Source of the DNA: Channa striata
Lineage: Eukaryota > Chordata > Actinopteri > Anabantiformes > Channidae
Direction of reading: 5' to 3'
Length of the DNA: 64,000 nucleotides
Assembly (NCBI GenBank): GCA_033026295.1
Contig: CM065185.1
Coordinates: forward strand, 1,364,001 to 1,428,000
The position numbers and the translations under genes were made by a program. Shown piece after piece: positions 63,401 to 64,000 of the stretch (position 1 is its first letter; every line of letters starts with the position of its first letter). The notes under the pieces are model-generated. The model searched no databases. It saw nothing but the letters and a program-made list of their open reading frames with translations, and was not told the DNA's origin.

Positions 63401-63762
63401 TGCTTATCACTCACCTCTAGGTGCTGGTACCTACAGAGCTTTACACAAGAAAAAGCGTGAATTAATATACATTCAGTAATCACATTATTGGGCACATCGA
63501 GGCAGTACAAGATAGACCATTGATTGCCTTCATTCTGTAGGTTTAAAAAGGAAGTGAACAGAAAAATCAAATCTCCTTGATATCACACTGACATGTAATA
63601 AAGCACGTGGCACCTCTGCTTGGCCTGCAGTGACAGGCCACTTGACCATGTAACTTCAAAGTCACGTCTTCTCGCCAGAACCGTGTAATGCTTTATGATC
63701 TCCGTGACACAGAGGGTCAATGACTCGCTCAGCTGTAAAGACTCGGTATTAAATTTAAATGG
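33336..63762 (-). CDS. pappa2: Pappalysin-2 (PAPP-A2), C-terminal third (13-14 exons; protease half outside window)
   Basis: Exons in coding order: 63614-63762 (tentative), 63325-63430, 61532-61667, 61237-61411, 59036-59101, 58851-58947, 58337-58514, 53189-53402, 52086-52254, 51487-51619, 50438-50559, 46457-46528, 36764-36862, 33336-33455. PAPP-A2 is a secreted metzincin (M43) protease that cleaves IGFBP-5 and IGFBP-3 and so frees IGF. About 560 residues are seen: a beta-rich segment, five SCR modules, LNR3 and a short Cys-containing tail. The human protein is about 1,790 residues, and its catalytic part would lie to the right of the window. All thirteen firm exons have AG/GT borders and fitting phases with no stop. 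pappa2 rather than pappa: GTTFGKQCSF, DPVILP, HWMVPTKVQ and DECTCRDPDAEEN match PAPPA2 as remembered, and the neighbour is astn1. Confidence 0.93.
35150..35480. other. Candidate regulatory or conserved non-coding block
   Basis: This block is richer in G+C and CpG than its surroundings, without repeat features. It contains a short + strand ORF (MTAATDSLNSFMKELAVNHS, from 35372) of 24 codons. It may be an enhancer, an antisense promoter or chance. Confidence 0.25.
35508..35566. repeat. (TG)n microsatellite followed by a poly-G run
   Basis: TGTG/TTTG units run into about ten consecutive G. It is simple sequence and may be polymorphic. Confidence 0.9.
36225..36725. repeat. Dispersed repeat, T-rich, next to pappa2 LNR exon
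   Basis: T-rich sequence ending AATAAATCTGTGATTACACA then CCTTCACCCTGTGTGTG. It resembles the end of an abundant teleost interspersed repeat, in the opposite orientation to 13060-13640. The class (LTR-like or other) is unsettled. Confidence 0.4.
36764..36862 (-). CDS. pappa2: pappa2 exon, Lin12-Notch repeat 3
   Basis: A 99-nt phase 0/0 exon: PFGGDGWCDTINNRAFCQYD, then GGDCCPSTLSTRK. The DGGDC calcium-site motif and Cys spacing define the LNR. In PAPP-A the LNR modules form a calcium-dependent unit needed for IGFBP-4 cleavage; by homology this one may help substrate choice here. The donor is AAG/GTATAC. A dispersed repeat comes within about 40 bp of that donor. Confidence 0.95.
36863..40139. 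other. pappa2 9.6 kb intron, part before the LINE
   Basis: No gene seen. A short GACA run lies at 37519-37530, and a TG run at 38763-38800. The stretch 38220-38510 is free of repeats and could be conserved, but nothing proves it. Confidence 0.45.
40140..42176 (+). mobile_element. L2-type LINE (Maui-like), 5'-truncated, antisense to pappa2
   Basis: It encodes most of a reverse transcriptase: NYRPISNIPFISKILEKVV, then LVLLDLSAAFDTIDHRILL, VPQGSVIGPILFTLYM, and catalytic YADD at 40889-40900. The C-terminal part reads ASFHWLPIKC, LVVPRMGGRAFSYQAPLLWN and FLFDKAYSLL with a stop at 41719-41721. Two frameshifts (near 40515 and 41335) interrupt the frame. The endonuclease domain is absent. A pyrimidine-rich 3'UTR ends near GTGCTTTGAGATGACCTTGT. 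It is not a host gene. Confidence 0.88.
42177..43000. repeat. Intronic DNA with SINE 3' fragment at 42355-42518
   Basis: The fragment reads GTGTCCCTGAGCAAGACAT, CTCCCCGGGCGCC, GATGGGTTAA and ends AAAATAAAGGTTCTTCTT. This is the usual 3' half of a teleost SINE in + orientation. No tRNA head is seen. The remainder shows no feature. Confidence 0.6.
43001..43346 (+). repeat. tRNA-derived SINE, full length, antisense to pappa2
   Basis: The head GTGGTGGAGTGGTTAGCACT with B-box-like AGTTCAAATCTGCC is followed by TATGGAGTTTGCATGTTCTT, GGGTACTCCAGGTTCCTC and the tail CCTGAAGAGGATGAGTGGTT. This is the classic teleost SINE. It is moderately diverged. Confidence 0.88.
43347..44040. other. pappa2 intron, no gene seen
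   Basis: A SINE tail scrap (ACCTGTCCAGGGTGTACACC) lies at 43932-43975. Nothing else is recognised. Confidence 0.45.
44041..44350 (+). mobile_element. Tc1-like transposon 5' fragment
   Basis: It opens with ACACTGATGAGCCAAATTAC, a Tc1-type end. The start of a transposase-like region follows: TGTGTTGGAAGCAGGAAAAA, GTTATGGCTAGATGACTGAG and GTGAAGGACAGCCGGTGAAA. The frame is broken and the rest of the element is missing. Confidence 0.65.
44351..45299. other. pappa2 intron, no gene seen
   Basis: AT-rich sequence without recognised gene or repeat. Confidence 0.45.
45300..45720. repeat. Possible dispersed repeat
   Basis: The stretch GTATTCTTCACTCAGTGTGG, then ATTTACAGTGGCACCCATCA and GGCCTTATATACCTGAAGCC, resembles a fish interspersed repeat of LTR type. 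It is A-rich in the middle. The class is not certain. Confidence 0.3.
46305..46380 (+). repeat. LINE 3' tail scrap
   Basis: AATTTCCCCACTGTGGCATC followed by AATAAAG is the ending of several fish LINEs. It lies about 75 bp left of the pappa2 exon at 46457. Confidence 0.5.
46457..46528 (-). CDS. pappa2: pappa2 exon, end of SCR5 and first Cys of LNR3
   Basis: A 72-nt phase 0/0 exon reading TIVCTGMMKWYPDPRHIHCI then QSCE. Acceptor TTTTCCAG, donor GTGAG/GTAAGA. It is 3.9 kb from the previous exon and 9.6 kb from the next. A LINE 3' tail fragment ends about 75 bp to its left. Confidence 0.93.
46529..50437. other. pappa2 intron (3.9 kb)
   Basis: No gene seen. An AT palindromic stretch lies at 46690-46735. 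A fish repeat start (TTTATTCATAAAGCCAAATT then CACAAATTTGTCTCAGTGGG) lies at 47536-47600. The block 47370-47470 (GGGAGTGCAAGGGCGAGGCC) resembles a MITE end. Confidence 0.5.
50438..50559 (-). CDS. pappa2: pappa2 exon, SCR5 middle
   Basis: Acceptor TTTCTTGCAG, donor GTCCAG/GTGAGA. It encodes AVCYPTCIVALDMDLRDPVI, LPSGTTADSLKHWMVPTKVQ, the long insert of SCR5. The HWM..KVQ stretch is typical of PAPPA2. Confidence 0.93.
50560..51486. repeat. pappa2 intron with transposon fragment at about 51040-51315
   Basis: The last part reads GATTGTATAGGTGTACCTAA then TAAAGTGGGCAGTGAGTGTA, the terminus of a common fish Tc1-type element. The preceding 250 bp appears to belong to the same non-autonomous repeat. 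The rest of this intron shows a short TG run at 50742. Confidence 0.5.
51487..51619 (-). CDS. pappa2: pappa2 exon, end of SCR4 and start of SCR5
   Basis: It encodes TEISCTKNGKWTAEFSMCPR, then LQGSCSAPPDANSVEYSCDQ and GTDI. The acceptor is TGTTTTAAG, the donor ATTG/GTAAGC. A Tc1-type repeat end lies only about 170 bp to its left. Confidence 0.95.
51620..52085. other. pappa2 intron, nothing seen
   Basis: A 466-bp AT-rich intron between SCR4 exons, with no feature beyond splice signals. Confidence 0.6.
52086..52254 (-). CDS. pappa2: pappa2 exon, end of SCR3 and first half of SCR4
   Basis: It encodes KYFKLECLEGGQWVETSCEP, ISCPALPDVFQGMYTCTNGL and YFDTVCTLQCQNTTEN. The donor AAAAT/GTAAGA is usable, with phase 0. 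Trp and Cys positions follow the SCR pattern. Confidence 0.95.
52255..53188. repeat. pappa2 intron with SINE 3' fragment at 52811-52916
   Basis: TGCACTTATATAGCGCTTTT and CTCAAAGTGCTTTACACTGC are the reversed end of the SINE family seen at 26365. The rest of the intron is AT-rich and featureless. Confidence 0.55.
53189..53402 (-). CDS. pappa2: pappa2 exon, end of SCR2 and most of SCR3
   Basis: Acceptor ATTTCTCAG, donor CAGAG/GTAAGT. Reads DSDRLVCLEDGLWSFPEAYC closing SCR2, then IECPEVPNIPNAKLLTAECL and GSICRYKCNPGFYVKG of SCR3. It is separated from the previous exon by a 4.9 kb intron that holds nested LINEs. Confidence 0.95.
53403..55449. other. pappa2 intron, part before nested LINEs
   Basis: A SINE tail remnant (AGCTGGGATCGGCTCCAGGC then AGCATAAGCAGTTACATATA) lies at about 54040-54110, + orientation. 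An A/T tract lies at 55338-55400. No gene is seen. Confidence 0.5.
55450..55942 (+). mobile_element. Older L2/CR1-type LINE, left half (split by insertion)
   Basis: Frameshifted coding scraps resemble the linker before the reverse transcriptase of fish LINEs: AAGCTGTTCTACACCTTCAA, then GTTTCTTTATTAACAAGGTG (FINKV) and TCACAGTTCTCCCCACCAGA (SQFSPPD). Its continuation appears to be at 57545-58200. Many stops show it is old. Confidence 0.55.
55943..57544 (+). mobile_element. Rex1-like LINE, internally deleted, nested
   Basis: It begins with the endonuclease start (MGNVRSLSSKLDELTALTRL, STETWLSDTTPDSVVALDGF). It then jumps at about 56270-56290 straight to the reverse transcriptase (RKAAGLDEISARLLKNCADQ, then HYRPVALTSHLMKTMEGLVL). 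The catalytic motif is FTDD at 56925-56936. Later come SKTKEIVIDFWRKT, FTYLGVHLNYKLDW and LLRRLRSFGMCGPMLRTFYD. It ends with AATAAAG and (ACCTT)n at 57519-57544. Several frameshifts and the missing endonuclease core make it inactive. Confidence 0.85.
57545..58200 (+). mobile_element. Older L2/CR1-type LINE, right half (split by insertion)
   Basis: Broken frames keep LSALSDVGISG, GPLLFSI and SYHCYADDKHLFMF, with YADD at 57834-57845. Further on is a scrap of the ORF end (QWWNNRLMHL). The frame is destroyed by indels. Together with 55450-55942 this is one element interrupted by the Rex1-like insertion. Confidence 0.65.
58337..58514 (-). CDS. pappa2: pappa2 exon, end of SCR1 and most of SCR2
   Basis: Acceptor TTTTTTCCAG, donor CAAG/GTAAGG. 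The peptide contains TELECFRGSWDRVVSCQPVD, closing SCR1, then GLPDQSHVYHAIFSCPWGTT and FGKQCSFTCGSPAILQ of SCR2. The TELECF and GTTFGKQCSF segments point to pappa2. Confidence 0.95.
58515..58850. other. pappa2 intron, nothing seen
   Basis: A 336-bp intron inside SCR1, AT-rich, with a pyrimidine tract only at its acceptor. No other feature. Confidence 0.6.
58851..58947 (-). CDS. pappa2: pappa2 exon, middle of SCR1
   Basis: Between CTCTGTAG and GTACTG. It encodes CAGGGEASRCSIHCHRGFSL then TVLNGRAIPPSQ. The C-x-C spacing and GFSL segment fit the long SCR1 of pappalysins. It joins phase 0 to the next exon. Confidence 0.9.
59036..59101 (-). CDS. pappa2: pappa2 exon, start of SCR1
   Basis: It encodes CLRQPCQMDSCSPPQLEHAS plus VR, with the first two SCR1 cysteines. 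The acceptor follows a pyrimidine tract ending GCGATAG. The donor is GTTAG/GTTGGT, where the terminal AG is completed by G of the next exon. This short 66-nt exon was placed by phase and by the Cys pattern. Confidence 0.85.
   Translation of the reverse strand: MSAAAMPDGQLQPPSVRACLC
59102..61236. other. pappa2 intron (2.1 kb), no gene confirmed
   Basis: A + strand ORF of 105 codons at 60034-60351 and a 60-codon ORF at 59625-59807 have no recognised domain. A short TATA/TG run lies at 60619-60640. No exon is supported. Confidence 0.45.
61237..61411 (-). CDS. pappa2: pappa2 exon with NVTHDL motif
   Basis: Acceptor TTCTCCCTAG; reads THDLSCHRNPLVVNVTHDLS, then LLLSSPSVAVEGVALRTSCH and FSTFALT. 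Pappalysins carry a closely similar stretch just before the first SCR. The potential N-glycosylation site NVT is kept. The donor is ACTGG/GTGCGC, a weak consensus but the only GT giving the phase needed by the next exon. Confidence 0.88.
61532..61667 (-). CDS. pappa2: pappa2 exon, beta-rich domain
   Basis: Acceptor CCTTTTCAG; the peptide runs VGFVNPGVAASVMVYLASDG and later TATIFLSDTTGKNHSL. The donor CTTG/GTGCTT leaves one base that joins GG of the next exon (LGTHDLSC). The strand pattern matches the pappalysin segment just before the NVTHDL motif. Confidence 0.85.
61668..63324. other. pappa2 intron (1.66 kb) with purine-rich ORF
   Basis: Between 62055 and 62340 lies a purine-rich stretch with a 74-codon + strand ORF (MREAFQRQEEHFKAKEVFQK...) antisense to pappa2. 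I do not recognise it. It is charged and low in complexity. The rest is AT-rich. Confidence 0.4.
63325..63430 (-). CDS. pappa2: pappa2 exon before the SCR region
   Basis: It reads YQHLEVSDKQPSDAWFPC and ends HPFWLK, donor AAG/GTGCGT in phase 0, and joins VGFVNPGVAA in the next exon. The acceptor is taken as CTGTAG at 63431-63436; an alternative AAAG acceptor would extend the exon to 63438. An internal AG/GTGAGT at 63415 is a good donor by sequence, but using it would remove the conserved W/C segment. Confidence 0.75.
63614..63762 (-). CDS. pappa2: Tentative pappa2 exon upstream of the firm series
   Basis: A strong pyrimidine tract and TTGTTCAG precede an open stretch reading PFKFNTESLQLSESLTLCVT and later FEVTWSSGLSLQAKQ. 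The donor CAGAG/GTGCCA leaves two bases, which fit the next exon's first base (giving Arg). I do not recognise the peptide with certainty. The phase fit, splice signals and position are the support; sequence outside the window is needed to confirm. Confidence 0.45.
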
Positions 63763-64000
63763 CTGAACAAGGTAGAGACGGCAAAGAGTGACAAGGAGGT
63801 GATATAGGTGGAAGCAAGGAATAAGGGAAAAAAGAGTGGCACTGCCAGTGAAACCTACAAGAGAAGAGTAATGGCTTATTAGCTGGCTTGCTATGTTGCG
63901 TGTTGTTGCTCCTGGTTGAGTGTGGTGTTCTGAAGGTTTGGTTTTTTGTGTACACACTTCATTAGATTAGCATGTAGGGGATGTTTGTGGAAACTTTGAC
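63763..64000. other. Right edge, pappa2 intron
   Basis: A pyrimidine tract (on the - strand) next to 63762 serves as the acceptor of the tentative exon. Nothing else is seen before the edge. Confidence 0.4.

Noticed and set aside
1..64000. CRISPR array, operon, phage or retroviral genes
   Set aside because: No regularly spaced repeats with spacers, no bacterial-type gene packing, and no gag, protease, integrase or envelope coding region was seen.

Overview
The window is nuclear DNA of a ray-finned fish, most likely a percomorph teleost. The coding sequence sits in short exons with GT/AG borders, separated by introns of about 0.3 to 14 kb. The repeats are typical teleost ones: tRNA-derived SINEs, L2-type and Rex1-type LINEs, Tc1-like transposons and CA/TG microsatellites. 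I see no bacterial-type operons, CRISPR array, phage or viral genes.

Two host genes are supported, and they converge tail to tail. On the + strand, four exons between 9583 and 28854 encode the last ~220 residues of astrotactin-1 (astn1): the end of the FNIII domain and the annexin-like C-terminal domain, with a natural stop. On the - strand, thirteen well supported exons and one tentative exon between 63762 and 33336 encode the C-terminal third of pappalysin-2 (pappa2). These cover a beta-rich region, five Sushi/SCR modules, the third Lin12-Notch repeat (LNR) and the stop codon. The reading phases of all thirteen exons join without conflict. The metalloprotease half of pappa2 lies beyond the right edge, and the N-terminal part of astn1 lies beyond the left edge. 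The two stop codons are 4,481 bp apart. Human ASTN1 and PAPPA2 are also tail-to-tail neighbours, as are their paralogues ASTN2 and PAPPA, so the pair is an ancient conserved synteny.

Layout: 1-9582, upstream astn1 intron with a LINE 3' end and a reversed SINE. 9583-14833, three astn1 exons, with a Tc1/MITE/repeat cluster at 11.8-13.6 kb. 14834-28616, a 13.8 kb last intron holding possible conserved non-coding DNA, two SINEs and an antisense L2 fragment. 28617-28854, last astn1 exon. 28855-33335, convergent intergenic/3'UTR region. 33336-63762, pappa2, whose last introns are long (3.3, 9.6 and 3.9 kb) and contain an antisense L2-like LINE, SINEs, Tc1 pieces and a Rex1-like LINE nested inside an older LINE.

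I did not find a convincing new biological system. The most useful results are the exon-level models of the two genes, the nested retrotransposons, the mainly antisense orientation of the larger elements, and several unexplained non-repeat blocks that may be regulatory. Calls rest on reading the sequence and on memory of the families; no database search was run.
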